A DNA stretch of 64,000 nt from Boletus sp. NGJ (GCA_019096195.1 JAGTXK010000229.1:186001-250000), one strand, 5' to 3'; shown: positions 49,401 through 60,859, counted from the first letter of the stretch. Notes: a model not told the origin generated them from the sequence alone. Made by a program: numbers and translations.

Positions 49401-50417
49401 ATCATTTCATGTTAATTTTTTTTATTGTTTCCTCTTATAGAATGTAAGTAATGTACTTTGAAATTACAGCAAGAATGTGATTTATTAATCATCATTCACT
49501 TGCATTTTTATAGAAGGTGAACAATATATGTGTATTAATCCTATGGACTACTAATATACACATGCCTGTCCCTAATCTAATGCTTTCTCAAAAATAGGAT
49601 GTAAGTGATCTAATATATAGCACAAGTTTGAATTCTGCTCATTAAAGTTTTTTATCTTCTTGTCAAATCTTGACTATTATTTAAACTCTTGTATGCTTAG
49701 CTGGTAAGTATTATCTTGCTGCTGTATAAATTGTGCAATTATGTATTGATATTGCTGTAGGATGTAAGTTTAGTTTGCTATTTTCCTATGTTATTGATAT
49801 CTATACTTTGTTGACATTAAGGAGGTATGATATTTGTATGATAATTTTAGTATTTTTATTTATGATTTGAATAGACAGTCAGTTTTTACCTTCAAGATCT
49901 GTATAACAACTAATGTTTTTTTAGATTTTCATGGAGTCTCAGTCATATCCAGTAAATTTATAATCTAATTATACTGTTTATTTGCTAAATATTGATTTCT
50001 TTTCTTTTAGGATTCTTTTCCAACAACTGAGGCAATATCTATGGTATACATGTCCATCATGGAAATATTATCCATTCTTTATGTATTTTAGACTGCAAAA
50101 ACAGCCAATACATGGCAAGAGGTTCTTCAAAGTGGCATTGGTAAGTCAATCAATTTAAAGTTTTAACAACTCTCATCTTTCTCTACTTAGACCTGATATT
50201 GCTTCTTCAATATTCCTTCACTCTTGTCCAAAACAAGTCTGAGGACCCCTTTTCCTTGGCAGTACAACACTATAAGGCATCTGGGATATCTTCTCAGATA
50301 TCTGAACAACAGGATGAGCTCTTTGTCAAATATTCTACTGCCAGTAATAGGGAGAAAAAAGTAAAAGTTGTTATAGACATAATCTTGCATTTTTCTCAGG
50401 CTTTGTGTAGGTTGTGA
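46450..50417 (+). CDS. P-loop GTPase with a 26-microexon array (unit 2)
   Basis: Paralogue of 37176-42112. The start is ATG 46450 and the P-loop GRANAGKT is identical. G3 (HDSAG) and G4 (TKWD) are kept, and the frame is open on the same exon model. SWFPHTW ends at 47915; the array of single-codon exons runs to 49924; then FMESQSYP, an extra 59 bp intron (49952-50010) that the unit 1 copy lacks, DSFPTTEAISM, TAKTANTWQEVLQSG and the C-terminal block to TGA 50415-50417. The N-terminal lead has diverged most, with in-frame indels. Preservation of the frame through so many exons suggests it has been under selection since the duplication, unlike its neighbour SLC35F. Confidence 0.8.
47916..49924 (+). 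repeat. Array of 27 introns separated by 26 single-codon exons
   Basis: Same structure as in unit 1. All 26 spacings between acceptor and next donor are exactly 3 nt, from CTA (48054-48056) to ACA (49875-49877), with no stop codon. The mean intron length is about 72 bp. One intron has a GC donor (49368). The first eleven and last nine units align one to one with unit 1; the interior has 6 codon units against 19, so the interior copy number has changed. Confidence 0.85.
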
Positions 50418-51850
50418 AGTGACATAACTTTTCATCTACTAACTTGACTTGTAGAATTTGCAGTTTCTTTTTTCTTCAATACAAGATGGTTGAAGTTCTC
50501 AAATTGTGTATTAGTATTGTTGGCTTGTTGTCACAATGATTAGATCATGGCTCAAAACCCTTTCCATGTGATATATACTATATGTATGTCATGCAAAGCC
50601 ATGAGTATCATAAGCATCTCAGTAAGTATTTTTCAAACTTGGAATAACAATTACTTTGCTATTCATGTGGGAGATTTCAAGCACACATGATGTACTGCAT
50701 CAATGCCAGTGGCCTGCCAAAATGTGCTTTAAGCACAATGTTGTTTTGCTGGAACTGACTCGGTATGTGTCAATACTTTCTTTCTTTTCCTTTCACTGAC
50801 ATCCTATCTTACAAGTGAACAATATCACACTCCTCCCTGCACCCTTTGTGGTGTAGTACTGTACATCACAAGTCTGCCAATCCCTCCATTGACTTCTTCT
50901 TCTACATTTGTTTTCCCTTTCCCAAGATCTGAGCTGGCAGTCTGAGTATGCTGGGATGAAGATCATCATTGGAATGCTGGCCATTCTTTTCACTTATCTG
51001 TGAGAGGTTCTAATAGTTTCTTGTGATAAAATGTCCCTTGACAGAATGGCTGTCGACCGAGATGTCGTGCATGCATATCATAAACATTCATTACACATGC
51101 CAGAGCATCGTGCTTCCCTCAAGAAGACAAAATAGGTATAACTATACATGTACAAGCACACTCCGTTTCTCGTCGCCAAGTTCCTCGCTCACGAACAACA
51201 GGCGGTTACATGCAATACTTTTAGTAGTAGACGTATCGCACGGGGACGGAAACACAGATGAGTCGAAATTCCAAAATATAAAATTAAAGCAAAGAGAGAG
51301 AAAAAAAGAAACAAGGTCATATCCTCCCTCACACACTACATCGTACAACCCAGCTTCCGACGGTGAATGATATCCGGAATATGAAATGACGTGAAAGAGA
51401 AACAGCGATGACTGTGAATACATCATTCCAAGAGTGAGAAAGAGGATTGGTACACGAATGGTTGGGACGTGATGGTACATTTTTTTCAAATGAAAGATGG
51501 GGGGATAGGAATGGGAATTAAGAGTGGGAATGGGGGCATCGGCGTCGCTTTCGTGTTGCGCGTTCGTGTTCATGGATCGGCTAGATGGTGGATGTGGGTG
51601 GTCGATCGTTGGAGTGGTGTCGCTTCAAAGTCTCGTGAAAAAGCTGAGATGCCAGGTCGAATTTTTAGCTGAGAAAGGAAGAGATGAAATGCATAGATGA
51701 AGCGCACGAGAGAAAAGGGCATGAGATGACGATGCAAGACAGCGGATGAGAAAAAGAAAAGGGAGCGAGAAAGTGACAAGTGATGGGGCGTGGCGATCAC
51801 GAGGGATCCAACAATGCGCTCGGGAACGATGACGATGGTGCCCCCGGTGC
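50418..51850. other. 3' flanks of GTPase and bHLH (convergent), no gene seen
   Basis: AT-rich sequence after the GTPase stop, then the probable 3' UTR of the bHLH gene (about 51150-51850, minus strand). No coding motif was seen. Most of it (about 50520-51610) is missing from unit 1. Confidence 0.45.
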
Positions 51851-53844
51851 TCAAATATCCATGCCTACCTCGCCGAGTCCGAGTACGTGTGTCTGCGCCT
51901 TTTCTCGCGCACGGGCATGTCGTCGTCCGCGCGACTCGCCTAAACGCTCCTCGCCCCGCTCTCTCGAGCCTTCCCCGGCCGCCGACTCCACACTGGCATC
52001 CTCCATCTCCAGGTCCTCTGCACAGTCTCCGCACCGTTCCGCACGTCCGTGCGAATCCGCCAGCGAGGACGGTTGGGAAGATGCCGACGCATTCGACGAG
52101 GACATGGATAAGACGACTGAAGACGCCACCGATGGCGAAGCGGACGAGGCAGACGATGCAGACGACAGTGGTACAATGTCCCCCCTCATCACGGCCAACT
52201 CTCCCTCCAGTACCCGAGTACGTTCTTCCAAGTCTCTTCCCCTCGAAGCCTGGACCGACACGAGCTGTTGGAGGTATCGAATATACTCGACCGACTGTTC
52301 AACACGTCAGACACATGATGTATGCGCAGTAACGCGGAGACCTACCTTGCGCAGAATCATACCCTTGTTGGCTTTGATCGTCGTTTGCTCAATGGCGTTG
52401 ATGCCAGTGACACCATTCGCATTGCCGTTGGGAGTAGATGCAGAGACAGGCGACGTCGGGGCCAACGGCTCGCCTTCCTCGGTCGGGTCCTTTTTCACCA
52501 TCGAAGCCTCTTCTGGTAAATCAGGCAACCCCTCCTCTACCGGCAGGATGTGCATCCCTGTTACACATCACAATCAGTCACCGCCACGCACCAAAACGCA
52601 AATCACGTACCATTGTCGCCAAAGAGGCCGATCGTAAACAAGTCTTCGGCAGGGCTCGGACCGGGTGCCGAACCTGCCGGTGGCGTGGTACCCGGCACGA
52701 CGAGCGGGCCGTCGCACTCGAAAAGGACACCGGGAATGAGGCTTGCCAGTTCGCCGATGCGCTCGTTAATGTTGTCACGCCTTCGGCGCTCGACAGCATT
52801 GTGGGATTCTCGTCGTCGCCGTCGTTTCTCGGAAAGGTGGGTGTCAGGATCGAGTTGTTTGGTCGCTGGTGTGGACGGGATGGCGGAAGGGGCGGGTTTG
52901 GAGAGGTTACTGACGTGCGAGGCAGGGAGGGAGGATGCGATATGGTGTGCGGTGATGCCGTTGATGGATATATTGTTGAGCGTCTCCACGTCGGTGGGGG
53001 AGATGCCCATGGTTGGTGTAGCGGGGCGATTGACAGACGGGTAAGCATAGTACGGCGAGGACGGGGTCTGGGCGGGGTAGGGGTACTGCTGCGAATGGGC
53101 GTGGGCGTGTTGGAGACCAAAAGAGTGGGAGAGGGAGTCTGGGGTGGGGAGATTGTAGTCTGGGGGAGCACTGGTTCCGTTTGGGACAAAGAAGCCGCCC
53201 ATGGGGTTTCCGCGGCCAGGGATGACGATGGCGTGGGGGCGAGGCGGGGGGCTGGTGCTGGCGACGTGCGAGATGGAGTTGGCACGGCGGTCGCGGCGGG
53301 CGGATCTCGCCGGACCGACGGATGGAGCGCGAGAACGCGAGCGGGAACGATGGGTAGGAGAGGGGGAGTGGCGGTACTGGAATGCAGGGGACGGATCTGG
53401 GTGTGGCTCGTAGCGCATGGAGGAGTTGAGTGCGGGGAGGGTGGAGTTGAAGTGGGTATAGTCGTGCTGGTAGATGTCGTGATGGTGCTGCTGCTGCTGC
53501 TGCTGTTGAGCGGACGTAGGGGCAGAGATGTCGAAGATGTTGTGTCTGTACGTCTCATCGTTGGGGGAGCGTGAGTTGGTCGATCGCTCGTGGGAGGAGA
53601 CGTGGGGTGTCTCGATGAGGTTGGCGAGCTCGTCTGCAAAGTCGATCGGCTGTTGTTGGTGGGTTGGGTGGTGCGAGTGAGCCTGGGCGGGGAACCTTCG
53701 TAATGGGTCAGGGAGAAAAGAGATGTTGTGGGGCATGAAGAGCTGCTCGTCGCGGTCGTCGTCGGGGGTGGACTTTGGAGACGCAGTGTGGGCGGGGGAT
53801 GGCAGCTGGAAGCCATCCTGTCTGACGAGCGGTGGATATGCCAT
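51851..53844 (-). CDS. bHLH transcription factor with an extended loop
   Basis: Three exons (53844-52611, 52557-52346, 52294-51851) give 629 residues. The N-terminal half is Pro/Ser/His/Gln-rich with a polyglutamine run (CAG repeats, about 53490-53515). The basic region and helix 1 are ESHNAVERRRRDNINERIGE (about residues 336-355); His, Glu and Arg at the E-box-contacting positions mark a class B CACGTG binder. Helix 2, NKGMILRKSVEYIRYLQQL, comes only about 115 residues later, so the loop is unusually long and is crossed by two introns. The region after helix 2 (LEERTRVLEGELAVM) may extend as a zipper. An acidic Ser-rich tail follows. It is a nuclear regulator; targets are unknown. A truncated twin lies at 42518-43968. 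Confidence 0.88.
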
Positions 53845-56800
53845 CTGGCTCAGAGGAAGAAAAAGAAAAAGAATAGAAAAAAAAAAAAGGAATAAAAATA
53901 AGCCAAATGGAATAAAGTGCGAGCCAGCTCGTCGACCAAATATCTCTCGGGGTCTCGGTCCGACTATGGGAATGCCCAGGCACTCCGCACGTTATTTATT
54001 TACAAATATTTATTTTTCCCCACATTTTATTTTGGTGTGCGGACCCGACCTCGGACAAATCGAATTCGACAACTCTCTACGACCCCCCCGCGGATACACC
54101 CACAGTGTCCAAAACAACCACAGCACATTGCGCGAGATTCATCCATTCGGTTCGTCCCCGTCCCCACGCGCAAACCGGATAACCCCTCCCCCACAATGGA
54201 AATTTTATTTCTATCCATTGCGTCACTCTCTTTGATAACGCGGCCGTCTCATTGTTTTCCCGAATCCGCGCGCTTATTACTTCCCACACATGCGCCGGTC
54301 TCCACACCGACGAGTGCCTGATTCAGTCGCCGTACATACATCAATTCTGGGCCCCGCCGGATCGACCCTCCGCACAACCATCCACGACGATAATAACATC
54401 GCACGCGAACCTAGCCATTGTTGAAAATAAGATTATTGATCACTGTGTAACGGAACACAAACAAGTCACCGGCGTTCCCTCCCCTTCTTCGGTGGCGAGC
54501 GGGAAAACGAAAAAAACCGGTCCCCGCATCGACGACAGCAGACATGAATAAGGCGAAAACGGGACCGTACGTGAGTCTGATCCACTGAAACTATTACCAC
54601 TCCATTCACAGTCTAGTTCAGGCCCGAGGAATCTCTGTCAAATCATGAACCCCGGAAAAATCGTCTAGAACGAGGACCACCATCAAATACCACACCGCCA
54701 CATCCTTCCCGCCTCGCGGCGATGCCTGCTTCGACGCCATATCCGCGGGCCAAATCATGCTTCGAACCTGTGGGAGCGACAGATGGCGTCATTTATATTC
54801 AGCAGACGCGTACCGAGGACGTAGGACGAAAGGAATAGATGGAAAGGGAACGACCATCTTCCAATCGGCCTGGCGTTCTGGTCTACCCACCTGCAACGCT
54901 CGCACGCATACCCGGCCCGAATGAAACGCGTCACCAACGCCAACGATCGGTGTGAGTGGACATGTCGAGCCTTATCATTGCGTTGCGATCGCTCCTCGGT
55001 CCGGAGGGACATTGTACCATCACGTAAATGCCAGCCTTACGTACCGTGTACAAGTCCTGAGGGGGCAACCTTTTTCCACCACGCACATGGCAGCTCGTAC
55101 TCGGGCGTATCTATGCCTACTAGACGTCAACACGTTCCATCCACCTCGGAGCTCTGAGCGACGCTTGGACAAGCGCCATCCCGGCTCTCCGTACCGGAAA
55201 TCCCCAAGAATAAACCACGCGGGCAGCCGTTCCCATTATTTATGAAGGCGAGATGAACCCATGCGAATGAGAAAAATTGAATCAAAGAAACCAAAAGACA
55301 TCTTTGCGTCGCCTCCCCTGTGATGATGAGCGATGGAGGATGAGTGGGTATGGATTTCCGAGATGTTTTGGCCCCGTACCTCCCGCATCGATGACGTCGC
55401 GCGATAACAAATGGATGGTAACTACACGTGCGATAGCCATGGCAGGTGGCGTTTATAAAGTCCACCCTGGCGTCGACGTCTGACGAATTGCCGGCCAATA
55501 CAAATCCCATCATGATCACCAACGACACATAATTATGCAACATGTCCATCGCCCATCGATCTCCGACTATCCCCAGTCCCGCCCCCCCCCCTCCCCCTGA
55601 AAGGGGAATAAAACAATGAAAAATGTCATCATGTTACTTTACGCCGTCTTGGGTTCAGCAAACGTGCTCGCCTAGACCCTCCCGTTTCATGTATCGATCT
55701 CAAACCTTGTCCCCTGCGCCCCACCACCTTTTCCCCCCTTGTTCCGAAATCCATTTCGTCAAAATCTCTAGGTTGAAACGTCTCACCATACCCCACCAAT
55801 CGACAGACTGGCAAGGCCTCATCGCATCGATCACCAGGTTATAGCAAGCTAACAAGACACCAACCATGAAATAAACGCTGACGTAATCAACAAAAACGAC
55901 ACAGAACCCGACGGAACGGAAAGTTCGACATTGAACCTAGGTTTCGCCGAAGACGTGTGTGAGTCGCGTTTTGGAAAAAAAAAAAACGAATGGGGTAGTC
56001 TAGGCGATGCCTTTTTTTTTCATATTCCATATTCCATTTAGGGTAGTGTGCACCCGCGTGGATAGACCGGCGTTGACCAAGTCGCCGCCGCTGCCAGGTG
56101 TGCCGAGGTGGAGATATCATTGCATCGGGTCAACCGATGGTTTCTCCCATCGACGTCACGGCTTCTTTGGGTTTGACGCCATCGTCATCGTCAGGGAAAG
56201 GGGATGCGTCCGTAGGGATGTAGAGTATACCAACTTGCGAGAGAGCACAGGTCAGATCAGAATGAGCCGCCACAGAGGATGGAACAGATCCGTTCCGTGA
56301 GTCCAACGTGCTTTCGAACCCCCCAACAGACGACAACAGGTCGACGGATACACGTAAAAATAAAATAAAAAAGAACCCCACCTTAAATGAGGCAAGGCAC
56401 ACACCTCTAAGATGCACCACTGCCAAGATTCAAAAAAAAAGAAACGGTACACGCCTGCTTTAGAGACGGACCAAGCACGCTAAAATGTGACGGCGCGAAA
56501 GGACAAACAACACGTTCCGGTAACGTAGAAAGCCGGAAGCCGTACAGGGGCGGGGGACAGAGACGTGGATGTGTGAACGAGTCGGTGCGTTACCACGTAC
56601 GCCCGGGGATATGGAACATTGACTTGCTATCTTGGACGGGGGACATCGATCGATAGTCCTTGGTCGCCCGTTGAGGGGTTTAGATAATAGATGCGCCTTC
56701 AACCAAGGTTTAATCGATCTCGCTTGTGATTGGTTCTTGATCCTCCGTATAGCATCGTGGGAGTGGGAGGAGGGAAAACATAGTGCCGAGTAGCGGCCAA

Positions 56801-58560
56801 AAAAAAAGGTCTTCCAGGCCGACCTGAATGGACCGAGATAAACATGATGATGGCGTTGATGATATATGATGGGTTACGTTGACGATAAGTTGATAAGGAT
56901 GAAGGTGATGGCGCCGGCGGACGATGATGGCGCGTTTTTTCACACTTGGATTGATTTACATGCAAAGACTACAGATCAAAGAAAGGTAAGAATCAAAAAG
57001 GCCGGCCGCATTTCTCCCAAAGGACAGCGACTGGCGATCGTTTGCACACGTACCTCATAAAATCTACCCCAGCGAACTCTTTCGGCCAACGAGATCTGAG
57101 AGGACAGGGCAGACCCTTAATACCTGGTCCCTGGGAAATCATTGCGGTGTGCGTAAAACATGCGATCTCAACCGGCCGGCGAGCGTAAACGTGCTTGACA
57201 TCTCCCGTCCCATTCACGTTCATGATATATACTATAACCTATGGGAGAACAAGAGTAGCTCTGGATGTCTGCTGTGGATTCATTTATTCAAGCGAGTTTC
57301 GATGGGTGACTGTACTTGAATCGGCTTTCCGGTCGTCACGTCCATGAGTCTTGTTTGGTCGTTAAAGCGGCGTTTGACAGAAGTACAGCCGGAGAAATAT
57401 CGGGAAATTTTGGCATGGTGTTGGGGATTAGCGCTGTTGGGGAAAGACCATAAAAAGGAGGGGGGCGCCTAATCTGAACTGAGATGATAGTACCATCGAA
57501 TGCCAGACGCGAAACGAGAGGTGTCATTCACGTCCATGATCACATCAATAATAATGAATATGCGTTGCGACCTCGTCGTAAGTCGGACCCCCGGATACTG
57601 CGGGGTTGACGGATTATAATGGTGATGATTTCGTAATCACCGATGGTGACGGGCGCGTACCCTCCCGTGTGAGGGTACTTTGACAGCGATGTTTCGCTGG
57701 CGCACGCGTCCACGTCACTACGATCTTGCTCCCAAGGGGACGCAGCAGGGAGGGAGGGAGGGAGGGAGGGAGGGAGGGGGGGGGGGTTCCACGCGGTATC
57801 GAGTCGTCCGTGCAAAGCGTCCGGTGGAACAAACAATAACATGTTAGCGCGTACCTACCGCTCCGACGATCAAGCTGGGGACATTGTCATCGCCGTCGAC
57901 TGCGGACTTGGGAGTTTGGATTGTTGGGTATGAACCTTGACTGGACTGCGGACGAGGCACGGCGGAAGGCTCATCATAGGATAGGAGGCAGCATGTCGTC
58001 CCAAAGTACTTGTTGTTGTTGTTGTCCCGTAGGCCCGTCGATCGATTCACAGCTGGGAGCCTAGTCACCCTCAATGCTCGAAGATATATATAAAAAAAAA
58101 AAGGAGGCAGGAGGCAGGAGGCAGGCAATCAAACCTGACACTGACGAACCAGGAGACAGAAAAGAGAAAGAAAAAGAAAAGAGGGCAGGCAAACGTGAAT
58201 CACGTTCCGTCCCGTCTTTATCTTCGTTTGAGGCATCGCCCCCCTGCCGTCAACCGTGTTCACCTGACGCGGTCCACCAGACACGCCCCAGGTCACCTGC
58301 CTGTCCTTGTGTTCTCGCGCTCATGTTGACGCTCACGTTCGCGATAACATACTGTACATGTATGGTATGATTGAGATGCTCGTGCTGATGCTACGCACAC
58401 TGCGCAGCAGTAACATGACCGTAATAGGCTGAAACACGAGGTGAAACTCGAAGGATTGCACCTACGTGACGTTCAGCTGATAAGGCTTAGGCTAGGTCTG
58501 ATTTTGATACAAGGAACGTATGTCGAGGCACGCTACTAGGTAACCGACACACAACGCAAA
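53845..58560. other. 4.7 kb without an identifiable gene
   Basis: The first few hundred bases are the bHLH promoter and 5' leader, with an A-rich tract at about 53855-53905. Beyond that I find only short, coding-looking minus-strand pieces flanked by plausible splice sites: YDEPSAVPRPQSSQGSYPTI near 57950, and KHVYARRPVEIACFTHTAMI followed by KGLPCPLRSRWPKEFAGVDF near 57080-57200. They may belong to one spliced gene running leftward from about 58130, but I cannot join or name them. No tRNA or rRNA was seen. Confidence 0.35.
57746..57786 (+). repeat. (AGGG)n microsatellite ending in a G run
   Basis: About eight AGGG repeats run into a tract of roughly twelve G. On the + strand this G pattern could fold as a G-quadruplex. 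It sits inside the unassigned region described for 53845-58560. Confidence 0.8.
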
Positions 58561-58586
58561 TGATCTACAGCTAATATGTATCGGTA

Positions 58587-58711
58587 CAGTCAACTCCCTC
58601 ATAACACATACCGGACAGCCCTGAAGGTATGTGGCAAATTGACCTCGAAATTTCTATGAGTTATGAGCGGGGATATGTTATACTAGGTGGGTGTTATGAG
58701 GCAGTCGACGG
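58587..58711 (+). mobile_element. Pogo/Tigger-like MITE
   Basis: A 125 bp non-coding element between TA dinucleotides (58585-58586 and 58712-58713). Its ends are inverted repeats of about 22 bp: left CAGTCAACTCCCTCATAACA, right (reverse complement) CCGTCGACTGCCTCATAACA. The CAGTcrACTCCC start and TA target are what is known of pogo-type Tc1/mariner elements. It has no coding capacity. Confidence 0.6.
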
Positions 58712-58925
58712 TACCACTACGCTTTATCTAAGTAAGGATAGGAACGAACGTTCCAGGTAGTACCCCATCTGGTAAAGTAGTCGGGGTTTGATCTACAAAA
58801 GGAATGGTCATACCGCATGTAACCAGGTATCGAAATCCACCACCAGGCGTTCTACCAACGTCCGCAAGGGCGGAACGCCATCTATAAAACTGCGAGCATC
58901 GAACAACCCAGCTCTCACAAAACCG

Positions 58926-60063
58926 TCAATGATCACATTTCCCCCACAGGAGAATCCACGACATCGTCCAAATCCATCCCGCAAGTCCACACACCTTCCT
59001 TCCCGTCAACTGCTTGAACACATCTTCGGCAAACATCCCCGGGGCCATCATTCCAAACCCGACCAACACCCAAGGTCCGCTCGTGGTATCGACCGTGCTG
59101 AGCCCAATTTGGTGGCACACTCCGGAGGCAAGGAATGTCCCGATAACGAGACCCGTGCGACCAAAGATGAAGGAAAGCGGATAACCGCCCATAACGAGGA
59201 GAGTATGGCGCAGCCACTGGTGCCACCTGCGTCCCCAGAACTCAGCCAACGACGTGGAACGCCACGGTGCATCAAAGCCAGGGGGCCATTGAGCAGGGTC
59301 TTGTCCAAGGATAAGAATTCCCAGCACGGTGCACACATCGTAAGCCATCTGGAGGAGACTGTAGGTTGCGAGGGAACAGATGATGGTGATGATGCTCGAT
59401 CGGAAGTATCGTAAGTGGAAAGGTAGCGTTTCATCAAAGATGGATCCTCCCGAAATCGAACCGAGTCCCGCCGGGTAGAATGATCGGACGGCCATGCGCA
59501 TGGTGCCGCAGATGAGCGCATGGAGAGCTGCGGACAAAGTCGCATAGAGGACGAATCCAGTGCGGTTGGATGGGCGAGTTTCGGGCGGGAAGTACATCCT
59601 GCGTGACCAGTCCCAGCCATAACCGCGCTCGGTCGCGGCAAGATCAAGGGCATCCATGAGAGTCGACGGGGTACTGTTCTTGGGACGGATTTTCCTCACG
59701 AGCGGCTCTTTGGGGAATACCCAATAGAGGGAGCGGGTAACGATCATCAGCATCGGGTTCTGGCATTCAACGAGTTTTAGTTCCCCTCACGGACTTTGAG
59801 GAAATAGATTGTTCGGAAAAGCCACTTACCGCCAAATCGTTGTGGTATTTTCGTTCAAAATGACCGAGCGTCATATCCATATCCATGGAAAACGTTGCTC
59901 GCAACGCTAGCAGTACGACGAGTGGCCAGCATGCCATTCGAAAAACGCGCGTCTGCGGCGTAACGGCCAACACCGCCATAACGAAGTACAAAATAATAGG
60001 AGGCAGGACATACGATACAAACGTCGCGGCGTTGATGGAGCTTTGTTTGTTTGCGTCGTCCAT
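58926..60063 (-). CDS. Wax-synthase-like membrane acyltransferase (MBOAT type)
   Basis: Two exons (60063-59830 and 59759-58926) give 355 residues with several membrane segments. Exon 1 starts MDDANKQSSINAATFVSYVL and holds two to three helices. Exon 2 contains the family hallmark LAEFWGRRWHQWLRHTLLVM, the FW.RRWH motif of fungal wax synthase/MBOAT_2 proteins, and ASGVCHQIG, whose His is the likely catalytic residue. It ends GWIWTMSWILLWGKCDH. The family transfers acyl groups to alcohols, and fungal members also acetylate terpenoids in biosynthetic clusters. No partner terpene or PKS gene is in the window, so the substrate cannot be guessed. The intron is canonical and there is no lesion. Confidence 0.85.
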
Positions 60064-60304
60064 CTGCTGGCGAATTTAAATGATGGCGGTTACAGCGGGC
60101 GCAGAAGAATCAGGTTGCATGTTCCAACGATAAGGATTTATAATCGGAGGTATTTACGATTGGCTGTGCAGTAAACGCGTAAATAGGGCGCACCTCCGGA
60201 GAACCCCAGATCACACCTCCACCACCGCCCAGTGACTCGTGGTGAACGCGGCGGCGGCGAAGGTCGACTCGTTGAAGTCGTCGAAAGTCGTTGGCTATGG
60301 CTCA

Positions 60305-60850
60305 TCATGCGTGAAACCAAGGTCCGGTTCGTCGCGTGCTTGCTGGCAAACCGAGGAGGCTAAGAACGCGCTTGCTCGCTCGTGGGATCGTCGCGGTAGA
60401 GTGGGTGATGCTCGGCAGGGAAGGAGAGAAGTGAGTAGTAGGGTCAATGCATTTCGTGTAGAGGAACGTGGAGAGAAGATGGAAGGCTTCCGGTGCGGGG
60501 GTGCACAAGGGCACCACAGGCATGGATACAGTAGATCCCGGGACATCTGGGCAAACGACGTTGGATGTTAGTAGTAGTAGTAGGAAACGCAGCCTTGAGT
60601 CCGAGTCGCGAGAATGACGTTGTGGATGAGGAAGAGAGTCACGCGACGTTTGGTGGCAGCGGGAACGTCGCGAGAGTAAACTGCGAGCATGTTGTATGGG
60701 TATGTCACAAGAGAGGTCATTGACGACCACCGTGAGTTCTTTATGGAAGAACATTGGAGATGGCTTTGGCTTTGACCCCCGCAAGGACTCGGACTTGATG
60801 CATGCTACAGTGGTGAATGAGCGACTGAGGTTTACTACTCTAGAAACCAG
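60305..60850 (-). pseudogene. Clp1-like protein relic
   Basis: The most readable part is DVPGSTVSMPVVPLCTPAPE followed by AFHLLSTFLYTKCID, which resembles the conserved core of basidiomycete Clp1 proteins (required for sexual development in Coprinopsis). Upstream HKELTVVVNDL also resembles a Clp1 block. The region between and beyond is low in similarity and frames do not stay aligned, and the expected long N- and C-terminal parts are absent. I take it as a fragment or pseudogene. The assignment rests on memory of the family, not on a search. Confidence 0.45.
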
Positions 60851-60859
60851 CTGAACTCA

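Larger units (their letters stand above)
43983..53646 (+). repeat. Tandem segmental duplication, unit 2
   Basis: Direct repeat of unit 1: SLC35F relic, GTPase with a 26-microexon array, and the bHLH gene, which continues intact past the breakpoint to 53844. Unit 2 lacks the 379 bp block present at 34077-34455 but keeps about 1.1 kb (50520-51610) missing from unit 1. Exons of the two units remain very similar, so the duplication is not ancient. Confidence 0.88.

Noticed and set aside
38654-49924. CRISPR array
   Set aside because: The regular spacing superficially suggests repeats and spacers, but the units are splice-signal repeats in a eukaryotic gene, with no cas genes and no identical direct repeats.
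53201-53574. Plus-strand open frames across the bHLH gene
   Set aside because: They are shadows of GC-rich coding sequence; the minus strand carries the bHLH motif and clean splice joins.
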